64,000 bases of DNA, from NCBI GenBank assembly GCA_022563855.1, contig JADFMN010000012.1, forward strand, positions 28,271-92,270, written 5' to 3'. Shown here in pieces: positions 17,607 to 27,854 of the stretch; position 1 is the stretch's first letter, and every line of letters begins with the position of its first letter. The translations under genes were made by a program, and so were the position numbers. The notes under the pieces were generated by a model that was not told the origin of the DNA, did not search any database, and was given only the letters and a program-made list of their open reading frames with translations. This DNA comes from Armatimonadota bacterium. GTDB lineage: Bacteria; Armatimonadota; Fimbriimonadia; Fimbriimonadales; Fimbriimonadaceae.

Positions 17607-18233
17607 TCAGGAAGTCCGAATATAGAACCAGTGGTCGTCTATGCGCCGGAGATAGATGATTCTAAAGACGTCGCCCTGATGCGGCGGGTCACCAGAGGCC
17701 GTGTAGACGAACCCTTCGATGTTGTCGAATCCGCGCCAGAGGAGCGGGAAGCAGAAGATGGTGTCTTCGTCGCGCTGTCGGATCAGCACACGCCCGGATT
17801 CCGCGAGCCGATCATCTACGGGAATCGGCTCTGGCCGCTCGCTCTGATCTTCCGGCACCCATTGCCCGATGACCTTCTCACGCTCCGCTCGGTACCGTTC
17901 GAAATCCGCTCGGACGGCAAACGCGTAGCCCGGTTGTGCGAACGCTAAGTACAAGGCCGAAACAACCATAAGTGTGATGACGATCAGTACTTTCCCGTGC
18001 CGATGGATGAAAGATGAGACCAGCGCGTAGCAGGCCGTGCCGATGGTGAACGCCCATATAGGCAAGTAGAGCAATTCTGCGAAGAAAAACGCTCGCATTA
18101 TCTGCAAGTGAAAAACGTACATAATTGCGTTCAAGACTAAAGCTGTCGAGACAAGCACCAATAGACGCACAGTCCTCGCGTCTCGCTTGCTGTGCTCGCT
18201 CTCCGTGAAGGCGCTGGCGTCAGAGCTGCTCAT
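17607..18233 (-). CDS. membrane protein of unknown function
   Basis: 208 residues from ATG 18233, with three hydrophobic segments (about 22-44, 50-75 and 82-105) and a soluble C-terminal half ending WFYIRTS. No family recognised. Its start lies inside a short frame that begins at a duplicated mqnC start codon (18285), directly downstream of a duplicated mqnC promoter, so it may be driven by captured mqnC regulatory DNA. A longer TTG start at 18254 would run into the remnant and is less likely. Confidence 0.6.
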   Translation of the reverse strand: MSSSDASAFTESEHSKRDARTVRLLVLVSTALVLNAIMYVFHLQIMRAFFFAELLYLPIWAFTIGTACYALVSSFIHRHGKVLIVITLMVVSALYLAFAQPGYAFAVRADFERYRAEREKVIGQWVPEDQSERPEPIPVDDRLAESGRVLIRQRDEDTIFCFPLLWRGFDNIEGFVYTASGDPPHQGDVFRIIYLRRIDDHWFYIRTS

Positions 18234-18302
18234 CTGAACCTGCGATCGTATCAATCGTCAAATCGGGCACGGCTGTCGCGGCCATCGCCCCTATTCTACG
18301 CC
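18220..18302 (-). pseudogene. mqnC 5'-end remnant with promoter
   Basis: The TAGAAT at 18293-18298, the 7-base spacer, the ATG at 18283-18285 and the following 14 codons match mqnC (both encode MAATAVPDLTID.IA). The similarity ends near 18244; the frame then runs to a TGA at 18220-18222, giving a 21-codon leader peptide that overlaps the start of the 17607-18233 gene. Confidence 0.85.
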
Positions 18303-18506
18303 CTCACGGCTGTGCGTCCTGCCATCCGGGCGGAAAGGCTGGATGATACGGTCGCACTGCACGGGGCAACGACTTTCCGGGTTGCAGATCCTCCCTAGGA
18401 GCCCAGTGAATGTACGGGGATTCTCGGGCGCGTTCGAGTCTGGTGAGTCGCTGGCCGGGGTAAGTTGATGGATCGGTGCTCTCATACGGCGCCAGAGAGG
18501 AACGAA

Positions 18507-20321
18507 GTGCGTCATATTTCCAGAATCAACATTCGGCCGTTCTGCATCGCCGCCGTTCTCGGGGTGACCAGCGCGGCCTTCGGCCAAGTGCAGGAGGAGT
18601 GGGTCGCGCGCTTCGACGGCGCAGACAACAGTTTCGATTACGCTGCGGCGATTGCGCTGGACAGCGTGGGCAACGTATATGTTACCGGCGATTCCCGGGG
18701 CTCCAGCACAGGTATTGACTACGCAACGATCAAGTACGACTCGAATGGAAACCTCCTGTGGGAAAGGCGCTACAACGGCCCAGGGAACGATCGTGATAGA
18801 GCAACTGCGCTTGATGTTGACAGCGCGGGCAACGTATATGTTACCGGCGATTCCTGGGGCACTGACACACAAATTGACTTTGCCACGTTGAAGTACGACA
18901 CTGATGGCAACTTGCTCTGGGAAAGACGCTACAGCGGCCCGGACAACGCCTATGACAGTGCGTCTGCAATTGCAGTAGACGGGACAGGAAACGTGTACGT
19001 GACCGGCACGTCGGCCATAGTTTCTGACTTGGATTACATGACGCTGAAGTACGACACTGACGGCAACCTGCTCTGGGAAAGGCGCTACAGCGGTCCGGGA
19101 AACGGCTTTGACGGTGCAGTTGCAGTTGCAATTGATGACGCAGGGAACGTGTACGTGACCGGAGAATCGAATGGCTCCGGTTCGAGGGCAGATTATGTGA
19201 CGATCAAGTACGACACGAACGGAAACATCCTGTGGGAGAAGCGCTACAACGGCCCGAGCAACAGTTTCGACGAAGCCACGGCACTTGTTGTCGACAGCGC
19301 TGGCAACGTCTATGTGACTGGCGACTCGTTTGGCGGCATCGACACGGGCGAAGACTATGCGACGATCAAGTACGACACGAACGGAAATCTGCTTTGGGAA
19401 AGGCGCTACAACGGTCCGGCCAGCGGCTACGATTCTGCCGCTGCGCTTGCCGTAGACAGTGGTGGCAACGTGTATATCACCGGCAGCAGCTCGGGCTCCG
19501 GCACTGCTAAAGACTACACAACGCTGAAGTACGACAGTAACGGAAGCCTACTTTGGGTAAGACGCTACAGCGGGCCCAACAACGGCAACAATGTCGCCAC
19601 TGCGCTTGCATTGGACACTGCTGGCAACGTGTACATTACCGGAGGGTCACCAAATCTGGCTGGAGACTACGAGTACGCGACGTTGAAGTACAACCCGAAC
19701 GGCAACCTGCTTTGGGAAATTCGCTTCCACGGCCCGGAAAACATTTCCGATGTAGCCGTTGCGCTTGCTTTGGATAGGGCAGGAAACGTATATGTGACCG
19801 GTCATTCGTACAGCTCCGGCACGTTCCAAGACTATGCGACAATCAAGTACTCGCAGTCAGTCGAGGTTTTGCCGGACAGCTACGAGCTGTTCCGCGGGTT
19901 CCTGACGGGCGGCGGGCTGGCCGAGCTGCTCGCGAGCGACGACAGCTACTTGACGGTGCAGCCGGGGATCACGCTGAACCAGGCTGAGCGGCAAGTGCAG
20001 CTCGTCATCGTCGGCACTTCTCCGACTGAGACGCCGACCGAGCTTCAGATCAGAGTGGAGGCGCACGCCGAGATCAACAACATCGGACAGTGGATCGAGC
20101 TTTGGAACTACGACACCAGTTCGTGGGAAGAGGTCGACTTCATGATCGCGACGATGGCGGACTCGATCGTCGAGGTGAGCATCACGACGAATCCGGAGCG
20201 CTTCATCGAGGCGGGCACGAAGCAGATGAAGGCGAAGGTCAGCTACAAAGAAGCTGGCATCGTGCTCTCGTTCCCGTGGCTGATCAGCTTCGATGAGACG
20301 GTGTGGGTGATCGTTCCTTGA
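18507..20321 (+). CDS. secreted SBBP beta-propeller protein with shared C-terminal module
   Basis: 604 residues. GTG 18507 is preferred: GAGAGG lies five bases upstream and a signal peptide (IRPFCIAAVLGVTSAAFG-Q) follows. Residues ~20-455 hold eight ~53-residue SBBP repeats, each with a core like DSAGNVYVTGDS followed by YATIKYDSNGNLLWERRY; such repeats build beta-propellers on secreted proteins. The last ~150 residues (from VLPDSYELFRGFLTGGGLAE to SFDETVWVIV) form a separate domain nearly identical to the end of the 23317-24303 protein. Likely extracellular; binding partner unknown. Confidence 0.85.
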   Translation: MRHISRINIRPFCIAAVLGVTSAAFGQVQEEWVARFDGADNSFDYAAAIALDSVGNVYVTGDSRGSSTGIDYATIKYDSNGNLLWERRYNGPGNDRDRATALDVDSAGNVYVTGDSWGTDTQIDFATLKYDTDGNLLWERRYSGPDNAYDSASAIAVDGTGNVYVTGTSAIVSDLDYMTLKYDTDGNLLWERRYSGPGNGFDGAVAVAIDDAGNVYVTGESNGSGSRADYVTIKYDTNGNILWEKRYNGPSNSFDEATALVVDSAGNVYVTGDSFGGIDTGEDYATIKYDTNGNLLWERRYNGPASGYDSAAALAVDSGGNVYITGSSSGSGTAKDYTTLKYDSNGSLLWVRRYSGPNNGNNVATALALDTAGNVYITGGSPNLAGDYEYATLKYNPNGNLLWEIRFHGPENISDVAVALALDRAGNVYVTGHSYSSGTFQDYATIKYSQSVEVLPDSYELFRGFLTGGGLAELLASDDSYLTVQPGITLNQAERQVQLVIVGTSPTETPTELQIRVEAHAEINNIGQWIELWNYDTSSWEEVDFMIATMADSIVEVSITTNPERFIEAGTKQMKAKVSYKEAGIVLSFPWLISFDETVWVIVP

Positions 20322-20635
20322 TCGCGATGCCTTACTCGCAGTAGCCAGCAGCGGTCGAATGGATCGTGACATCGGGTACCGTTGCCGCGCCCTTCTTCGC
20401 GTCATTTGTCTGGCGATCGAGCGCGCAAGAATCTCCATTTGGGGGGAAAGCAGGGATCGGATGCCACTGTGTTCGCGATGTGCGAATCTGTCCGCAGGCT
20501 CAAAAAGGGAGACGCTCTTGGAACGGAACTATCGCGGGGCGTGTTACCTACCGTAGACTGGGAAATGGGGTTTGCGTTTCAGCGGCGGTTCTGGCTCGCT
20601 CGGTAGCGCTTGGCGATTTCAGTCGGGCGGATACT
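20322..20635 (+). other. gene-free spacer
   Basis: I see no gene here. The first ~60 bases after the stop (TTGATCG..., ...TAGCCAGC.GCG) resemble the bases after the 23317-24303 gene and, more weakly, after 21181, suggesting that the duplications forming this family included 3' flanks. Confidence 0.4.
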
Positions 20636-21181
20636 ATGCGACGAAACCGATTACTAGCTTTCACAATCGCCCCGCTCCTGCTGCTCGCGGGATGTGGCGG
20701 TGGCAGCGGCACTTCAAGTTTCCAATTCGACCAATTTACGAGCTTCGAATTCAACGAGTTTCCTCCCTTCTCGACTGACTTCACGCTTGGAACGCCGCCA
20801 AAGTCGGTCCGCTTCACCGGTGGAAGGACTTTAACTGTAGGTGTACCAAATTTATATCGGACTGGAATCGCGGCGTGGGAGATCAGCGGTGTCTCGACCG
20901 TGGCGACTGCCGATTTCGACACCCCGGCTACCGCGTTTGCGTTGTACGCTGCAAATCAGGGCTCTGGCCAGGGGATCATCAGAGTTTACGACGAATCGGA
21001 CGTGCTCATAGCGACGATTCCAGTTGTGACAGACAACATGATGGATGCTAGCGCACTGATCGTTCGCACGGCGGGAGAGCTTGGCGTGGCTGGTATCGGC
21101 AAAGTCACCGTCACGAACACTTCGATCCCCGGCAACCTCAACAAGACTTGGATCGACGACTTTTCGGCGTCTCAGCCGTAA
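20636..21181 (+). CDS. lipoprotein paralogous to the N-terminal domain of the 23317 gene product
   Basis: 181 residues with a lipoprotein signal (LLLLAGCGGGSG; lipobox LAGC). The mature part matches residues ~20-180 of the 23317-24303 protein: FTLGTPPKSVRFTGG, YRTGIAAW, TADFDTPAT, DVLIATIP and KTWIDDFSAS correspond block by block. This looks like a beta-sandwich domain for surface exposure, anchored here by lipid and there fused to another module. ATG 20636 begins the signal directly. Confidence 0.75.
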   Translation: MRRNRLLAFTIAPLLLLAGCGGGSGTSSFQFDQFTSFEFNEFPPFSTDFTLGTPPKSVRFTGGRTLTVGVPNLYRTGIAAWEISGVSTVATADFDTPATAFALYAANQGSGQGIIRVYDESDVLIATIPVVTDNMMDASALIVRTAGELGVAGIGKVTVTNTSIPGNLNKTWIDDFSASQP

Positions 21182-21247
21182 CTTTAGCCAGCGGGTGAAG
21201 CTGCGAGGGTAAAACAGGATTCTAGTTAGGAACGATACAGGGAAACA

Positions 21248-23122
21248 ATGAACCGATTACTCAAGACCGCGCTGATTACATCACTCAGCGCCGGCTTGGT
21301 CATGCCAGCCGCCGCGCAGAGCAACTTCCCAGACGTGCCCGACAACCACTGGGCATACGAGGCGCTGGCCAACCTGAAGGGCTCCGTGCTCTTCGGCTAC
21401 CCCGACGGCCTCTACCGCCCGTCCCGTCCTATGAGTCGAGCCGAGTTCGCCGTCGCCATCAACAACCTCTATAGCTTGGCTATGGGCAAGATGGCCGGCC
21501 TCAGCGATCAGGTCAACGCTCTGGACGCATATGTGAAGAGTCTGAAGACGGGTGCGACCGAGGAGCAGATGGACGAACTGTTCGGGCAGATCAGGGCAAT
21601 AAGAAGGATTCCCGATATTAAGAGTTTGCGGGCCGACACCGCTTCCTTGATGCGACTCGCCAAGGAGTTCGAGAAGGAGATGGCCTCTTTCGGCGTCGAC
21701 GTGAACGCAATGCAGCAGGAATTGGAAAACCTCGCCGGCCGGGTAACGCGTTTGGAAGAGCGAAGCAATTCGGTGAACATCAGCGGAGATCTGATCTTCG
21801 TGGGGCTGGCTGGACACTCCACGAACGGACTGTGGGGTCTGACCAAAACCGGTCGGATAGCCGGTCGAAAGAACTTCATGTCGGCGGGGATGGATAAGAC
21901 GTTTCAGATGTACCACAACTTCAATTTCACGTTCAGTGGTCAACCGGATGAGACCACATACTGGAAGGCCTCTCTCAACTCGAGCAACGCCTACAGCTAT
22001 GACACGCTGCTGGACAACTGGAATCGAGCGATGTTCGGCATGCCGTACGGCGAACCGGAGATCACGAACTTCTGGTTCGACGAAGCAAACATGGCGTTCG
22101 ACACGAGCATCGCGAATCAGAACGTTGATGTCACAGTCGGCAGATTCTATCACTCCAGCGGCGCTTTCTTCTTGGCTCGGCCGCATTACGCAGAGTTTTA
22201 CGAGAACCCGCGCGTGAACAACGGCCAGCACGTGTTCGACGGAGTTCGCACCGAGTTTGCTTTTGGAAACACCGATCTAACGATCTTGCTCGCTCGCGTG
22301 GATGACCTGAAGTACACGGACGGCAACGACTTCACCAGTCTGACTGGTGAGTCGCTGTTCGGATTAGAACTCGAATTCCAGCTCGGCGCTGACGGTCGGA
22401 TCAAGGGCGTCCACTACTGGGAGCAGGACAACGACACCGACCAATTTGTCGGTGCTGGCGAAGACCGCATGCGGACGTACGGCGCGCAAATAGACTACTT
22501 CCTCGACGACTTCAGCGTCGCCGGTTCGTTTTCGCAAACTGACTATTACTTAGGTGATTCGTCGGTGCTGAGCGACGACAACACCGCTGCCTCTGTCTCT
22601 ATCAGATACGACGGTGGCGGGACTTGGGGAGCAACAGGCCTGTACAGCATGGTCGAGGGCAACTTCGGAGCCCAGGGGTCTTGGGGTCGTCTCGGACCTT
22701 ACTTCAATCCAGCGAATATCGACGTGTACGGCGCGGAGGTTTGGTTCGACGTCTCGGATAGGGTCGGCCTTCGCGGCAGTTGGAAGAGGTACAGACCGGC
22801 CGACGCTGCTAGCATGGGCGCATTTGGAATCATGATGGGAGATGACCGAATCACAGCGGTGGACGTTGCACTGGACATCGACCTGAACGACCGGCTGTAT
22901 ATGAGCCTGGGATGGGAGAACGCCGACGGCTCGCTGCTTGGCGGCGACCCTGTCGGACTCAATTGGTATTCGGTCGACTTCAACTACGCCATCAACGGCA
23001 ATGCCGAAATCGCGGTTCACTACCTGTTCAGCGACGGTCGGATGCCGGTTACGTACGGCGGGATCACGAATAAAGAGTGGAGAGGCGGCATTCTAGCGTT
23101 TCAAGCGACGCTACGATTCTAG
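21248..23122 (+). CDS. SLH-domain outer-membrane porin
   Basis: 624 residues. Signal peptide to PAAAQS, then one SLH domain (residues ~27-85: FPDVPDNHWAYEALANLKGS and GYPDGLYRPSRPMSRAEFAV), a coiled-coil stretch (~95-175), then a beta-barrel-like region with alternating aromatic strands ending in the typical FQATLRF. Proteins of this build (SlpA/OmpM type) tether the outer membrane to the cell wall and form channels in Deinococcus-Thermus, Negativicutes, Cyanobacteria and Armatimonadota. Monocistronic by appearance. This is the main evidence for a diderm with an SLH-tethered outer membrane. Confidence 0.88.
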   Translation: MNRLLKTALITSLSAGLVMPAAAQSNFPDVPDNHWAYEALANLKGSVLFGYPDGLYRPSRPMSRAEFAVAINNLYSLAMGKMAGLSDQVNALDAYVKSLKTGATEEQMDELFGQIRAIRRIPDIKSLRADTASLMRLAKEFEKEMASFGVDVNAMQQELENLAGRVTRLEERSNSVNISGDLIFVGLAGHSTNGLWGLTKTGRIAGRKNFMSAGMDKTFQMYHNFNFTFSGQPDETTYWKASLNSSNAYSYDTLLDNWNRAMFGMPYGEPEITNFWFDEANMAFDTSIANQNVDVTVGRFYHSSGAFFLARPHYAEFYENPRVNNGQHVFDGVRTEFAFGNTDLTILLARVDDLKYTDGNDFTSLTGESLFGLELEFQLGADGRIKGVHYWEQDNDTDQFVGAGEDRMRTYGAQIDYFLDDFSVAGSFSQTDYYLGDSSVLSDDNTAASVSIRYDGGGTWGATGLYSMVEGNFGAQGSWGRLGPYFNPANIDVYGAEVWFDVSDRVGLRGSWKRYRPADAASMGAFGIMMGDDRITAVDVALDIDLNDRLYMSLGWENADGSLLGGDPVGLNWYSVDFNYAINGNAEIAVHYLFSDGRMPVTYGGITNKEWRGGILAFQATLRF

Positions 23123-23316
23123 GCCGTACCTGTGTTGAACCCGAAGCGGTGGACGAAGGCTGTTCGCTTGGCCGTGCCCCGCGCCCTGTTACAAATACCG
23201 GGTTGGAGCCGATTGGGGCAGCAGTTGGAACGTTTACCTTTTCATATGCATTGAACTTGGCGTCGGATTGCGTCCGTCAATTAAACGATCTTTGTTTTGT
23301 TTTGGAGAGGATTGAT

Positions 23317-24303
23317 ATGAACCTAAGAACCAGAAAAATCGCGTCAATGGTCGGGCTGTTCGTCGCTGCATCGTCTTCCTCGGCTCAGGTGAACCTTTTC
23401 ACCAGCTTTGAACCGCCTACAATTCCGTTGGGATCCACGGATTTCACAATAGGCACGCCTCCAGACACGGCGCACTTCACCGGCGGAATTGCCACTTCCA
23501 TCGGCAACTTTAACGCGTATCGAAGTGGCATAGCCGCGTGGGGCGTCACTACGCCGAACCAAGTCGGAACTTGCGATTTCGACAACCCAGCTTCGATCGT
23601 TTCGTTCTGGGCAGTCAATCTCGGGGGTAGCGCGGGCTTCGTGCAGGTGTTCGACAACTCCGACGTACTCATTGCAACCATACCGATCATCGGTACGAAC
23701 ATGATGGTCGACCCGCCGATGACGTTTACGGCCGCCCAATTCGGTGCGACCGGAATCGGCAAGTTTACCATTACGAACGGTCCCGGTCGATTCGATCAGG
23801 TTTGGATTGACAACCTCTCTGCTACCGTACAAGCGGAGACGACCTTGGTCTTGCCGGACAGCTTCTCGCTGTTCCGCGGGATTCTGACCGGCGGCGGACT
23901 GAGCGATCTGCTTGCCAGCGACGACAGCTGGATGACGGTTTTGCCGGGGATCACGCTGAACCAAGCTGAGCGCCAGGTGCAGCTCATCGTCGTCGGAACT
24001 TCTCCGACTGAGACGCCTTCCGAGCTTCGGTTCAGAGTGGAGGCCCACGCCGAAATCAACAACATAGGACAGTGGATCGAGCTGTGGAACTACGACAACA
24101 ACTCGTACGAACAGGTCGACTTCATGATCGCGACGATGGTGGACTCGATCGTCGAAGTGATCATCACGGTCGATCCAGAGCGGTTCATACAGGCCGGCAC
24201 GAAGGAGATGAAATCCAAGGTCAGCTACAAGGAAGCTGGCATAGTGCTCTCGTTCCCGTGGCTGATCAGCTTCGATCAGACTGTGTGGACCATCGTCAAT
24301 TGA
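23317..24303 (+). CDS. secreted two-module protein
   Basis: 328 residues. GGAGAGG precedes ATG 23317 by seven bases. Signal peptide ends near SSAQ. Residues ~25-180 match the lipoprotein at 20636-21181; residues ~185-328 match the C-terminal module of the SBBP protein at 18507-20321 (VLPDS..LFRG.LTGGGL, SPTETP.EL..RVEAHAEIN, SFPWLISFD.TVW). It is thus a chimera of two modules present separately within 6 kb. Probably exported; function unknown. Confidence 0.75.
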   Translation: MNLRTRKIASMVGLFVAASSSSAQVNLFTSFEPPTIPLGSTDFTIGTPPDTAHFTGGIATSIGNFNAYRSGIAAWGVTTPNQVGTCDFDNPASIVSFWAVNLGGSAGFVQVFDNSDVLIATIPIIGTNMMVDPPMTFTAAQFGATGIGKFTITNGPGRFDQVWIDNLSATVQAETTLVLPDSFSLFRGILTGGGLSDLLASDDSWMTVLPGITLNQAERQVQLIVVGTSPTETPSELRFRVEAHAEINNIGQWIELWNYDNNSYEQVDFMIATMVDSIVEVIITVDPERFIQAGTKEMKSKVSYKEAGIVLSFPWLISFDQTVWTIVN

Positions 24304-24424
24304 TCGTGAGGCGCAACGAACGATAGCCAGCGGCGATCGCGCCCAAGACCGGGAAGTTGAAATACGGCGCACAAACTTTGCGGTCTCGGAACCGGAGGGG
24401 CCCGCCGCGAAGTATCATTGCGGT

Positions 24425-25126
24425 ATGAAGACGTTCGTTCCGAATCGATTGACAATCCTCATCTGGCTGGCCGCGTTTGCGGCGACCCTCGTCGGTTGCT
24501 CCCAGGAAAAAGCCGAGGTTCCAGGTGTCGACCTCGAGACCGGACGCCGCGACAGCCGACCGTCCATGGCAGGCGCAGGAGCAGGTGGCGGGGGCGGAGG
24601 TGGAGGCGGAGGTGGCCGCGCGGCCTTCCGGGGTGGTCCAGGATTGCTCGTGCGCGACGACGTACAGGTAGAGCTGTCTCTCAGCGAAGAGCAGATCTCT
24701 GCGATCGAAGAGGCGATGCCCGAGGGCGGCGGACAGCAAGACCCCGCAGCAGCCCAGGCGTTGAGAGAAGAAACGGACGCCGATATGCAGGTGATTCTTT
24801 CCGCCGGCCAATTCCAGCGTTACCAGGAGATCAGCTTGCAGCGAGAGGGCGTGCGCGCACTTGCCCGCCCGTCGATAGCGGAAAAGCTTGGGCTTTCCGA
24901 CGACCAGATCAAAACGATCGAGGACGCTATCGAGGCAGCCCGTCCGACTGGTGGACAGGAAGGGTTTGATCGCGAGGCGTTTCTCGCACTTCTAGAGGAG
25001 ATGAACGAGACGATTCTCGCCACCCTGACTGACGCGCAGATAGCCGAGTGGGAAGCGATGTTGGGCGAGGAATTCGAACTCGCCCGTGGTCAGAGGCCGG
25101 GCATGGCGGCAGCGACCGAAGATTAA
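24425..25126 (+). CDS. glycine-rich lipoprotein
   Basis: 233 residues with a lipoprotein signal (AAFAATLVGCSQ). A run of about ten glycines (residues ~53-64) separates it from a helical, acidic and glutamine-rich body with two similar pieces: LSLSEEQISAIEEAM and LGLSDDQIKTIEDAI, reminiscent of Spy/CpxP-like helical hairpins though the LTxxQ motif is not clear. TATCAT at 24413-24418 is six bases before the ATG. Possibly a periplasmic chaperone-like protein; low certainty. Confidence 0.65.
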   Translation: MKTFVPNRLTILIWLAAFAATLVGCSQEKAEVPGVDLETGRRDSRPSMAGAGAGGGGGGGGGGGRAAFRGGPGLLVRDDVQVELSLSEEQISAIEEAMPEGGGQQDPAAAQALREETDADMQVILSAGQFQRYQEISLQREGVRALARPSIAEKLGLSDDQIKTIEDAIEAARPTGGQEGFDREAFLALLEEMNETILATLTDAQIAEWEAMLGEEFELARGQRPGMAAATED

Positions 25127-25180
25127 AGCTAATCGATTCGACGGGGCGTCCCGGCGGTACGAAGCGGCCATGATGATGTT

Positions 25181-25789
25181 ATGAGGATCCACGGCACGAT
25201 CGGGCTCTTGACCCTCGGATTGGCCGGGGTCACAGCAATAGTCGGCTGCGGAGAGAAGGCTCCGCCGGAGCCCACCGTTCCGATGGGCGCTGCGGCGCCA
25301 GAGTTCGGCAGTACGGAAGCACTGTCATCTATATCAGGGTTTATCGATGGGCGATGGTCGCCGGCCTACGAGCTCGACACTGCATTTGCCGAGTTGTTCG
25401 GCCTTGACGTTCTGCAAATGGACGAAGTCGACACCAGCCAGTATTGGCAGTTCAAATCGGACGGCACGTTTTTCTACGGCAAACCTGGCCTGCCATCAAC
25501 CGTCGAGGGCACTTGGAAGGTCGTCGCAGATGCAGTTCGGTTAACGTATGTGTCGTTTAACGGAAAGCCGCTCGCTGAAGTGCGCGAGGAGCTCCAAAAG
25601 GGCGCTGAGAAAGGAACCCAAGCCGGGATCGCAAGAGAGCTCGCGCTGAATGGGGCGTTCGATTACTTGCTGCCTCTTGACTACCTCATATTGGCAGAAG
25701 ACAACAAGCGGTTGATGTTCGCAAACGCAACTACGGGCGCACCGGGTTTGTTTTCGTTCGTGCTCGAGCGACTAGCCGTGGCGGAGTAG
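25181..25789 (+). CDS. lipoprotein of unknown function
   Basis: 202 residues with lipobox IVGCGEK. The mature part contains YWQFKSDGTFFYG and STVEGTWKVVADAVRLTY, a pattern of lipocalin/YxeF-like 'W.F..DGTF' small domains common in lipoproteins. It lies 54 bp after the glycine-rich lipoprotein on the same strand. No specific role assigned. Confidence 0.65.
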   Translation: MRIHGTIGLLTLGLAGVTAIVGCGEKAPPEPTVPMGAAAPEFGSTEALSSISGFIDGRWSPAYELDTAFAELFGLDVLQMDEVDTSQYWQFKSDGTFFYGKPGLPSTVEGTWKVVADAVRLTYVSFNGKPLAEVREELQKGAEKGTQAGIARELALNGAFDYLLPLDYLILAEDNKRLMFANATTGAPGLFSFVLERLAVAE

Positions 25790-25798
25790 CCTCACATC

Positions 25799-26271
25799 GT
25801 GCAAATCCGACCGGCGATTCCCGACGACTACCCGTGCCTCGCTGAAATCCAGCGCGCGTCGGTCGACGCGCTCTTGCGACCTCTGTACGACGGCGATGCA
25901 ATAGACGTTTGGCTGCAAAGAATCAAACCGGACAAGTTTGTGCGTGCGGTTGATCAGGGCGAGGTTATCCTGCTTGCCGAAGAAAACCGCCGGCCGATGG
26001 GGTTCGTGTCGTACTGCTCACAGGGTGAACTACTTGGCATGTGGTACGTCCACGCGCAGCACACGGATAGAGGCGTCGGCCGTGCTCTTCTTGAGGCGGC
26101 AGAACAGGCGCTGCGAGAGGCAGGGTGCAACGAAGCTTTCACCGAGGCCTCGATCTATGCAAAGCCTGTGTTCCAGGCGCTAGGTTGGACTGCGATCGAC
26201 GAGTACGAAAAGCCTGCGTTCGGCAGTCAGTTTCGCGTAACGCGGATGACCAAGTCGCTTACGGAAACCGC

Positions 26272-26275
<4 letters not shown>
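25799..26275 (+). CDS. GNAT family N-acetyltransferase
   Basis: 158 residues with the GNAT fold: start IRPAIPDDYPCLAEIQ, central strand WYVHAQHTDRGVGRALLEAAE (the Arg-Gly-x-Gly acetyl-CoA loop is RGVGR), and C-terminal EASIYAKPVFQALGW. It uses GTG 25799, nine bases after the preceding stop, so it is probably co-transcribed with the lipoprotein gene. Substrate unknown. Its stop overlaps the convergent aldo/keto reductase stop by three bases. Confidence 0.87.
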
Positions 26276-27276
<1,001 letters not shown>

Positions 27277-27302
27277 ATGCCGAGCGGTTTACCCGATCAG
27301 CC

Positions 27303-27785
27303 TCAAGGCTGGGCGATAATGCGAAACCACACGAGCCCCACAATGTTCGCCAGAAAACATACAGACCCCAAAACGATCCCCGCGATAGCGTGCCCTTTCC
27401 CGAACACGGCAGGGTTCTCGTCATAAACGCGCAACCCCTTGAACCCTAGCACGATCGCCACAGGCCCGGTAAGTAGTCCGAGGCACGGAATGAGTGATGC
27501 GACACCTGTGTAGTATGCCAAGAGCGCATTCGGGTTGCCCGAAGGAATCAGCGCGCTACCTTTGCTCCGGGCCGCGACGACCGGTTCTGGCACCTTTGAG
27601 AAGTCAGTACCCGAGTAGACCGACCGCAGTTCGCCCATCTGGCCCGCCACGGTGACGACGCCGGTGACCAGGTCCCGCACCGGCGCGTGCGCGGGCAGCG
27701 ATCCTGACTGCGCCCACTGCACCAGAGTTTCCAGTTCGATCGGGCCGCTCTCCCTCCCATCCGGCCCTCTTATCATGTACGCCAT
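27303..27785 (-). CDS. GYF_2 and DUF4190 domain membrane protein
   Basis: 160 residues from ATG 27785. Residues 1-50 are a GYF_2-like domain (YMIRGPDGRESGPIELETL, then WAQSGSLPAHAPVRD). The C-terminal half has two hydrophobic segments with the DUF4190 layout (VASLIPCLGLLTGPVAIVLGFKGLR and GHAIAGIVLGSVCFLANIVG). It is divergent to guaB, with AT-rich hexamers on both strands in the 27836-27850 spacer. Two further DUF4190 proteins are at 49347 and 52363. Confidence 0.82.
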   Translation of the reverse strand: MAYMIRGPDGRESGPIELETLVQWAQSGSLPAHAPVRDLVTGVVTVAGQMGELRSVYSGTDFSKVPEPVVAARSKGSALIPSGNPNALLAYYTGVASLIPCLGLLTGPVAIVLGFKGLRVYDENPAVFGKGHAIAGIVLGSVCFLANIVGLVWFRIIAQP

Positions 27786-27854
27786 AGCTCGCCACTCGTC
27801 CCTCTGTAGTTGATACCCGAATCCCGAACCCGCCATAATATCAAAAGCACCTCG

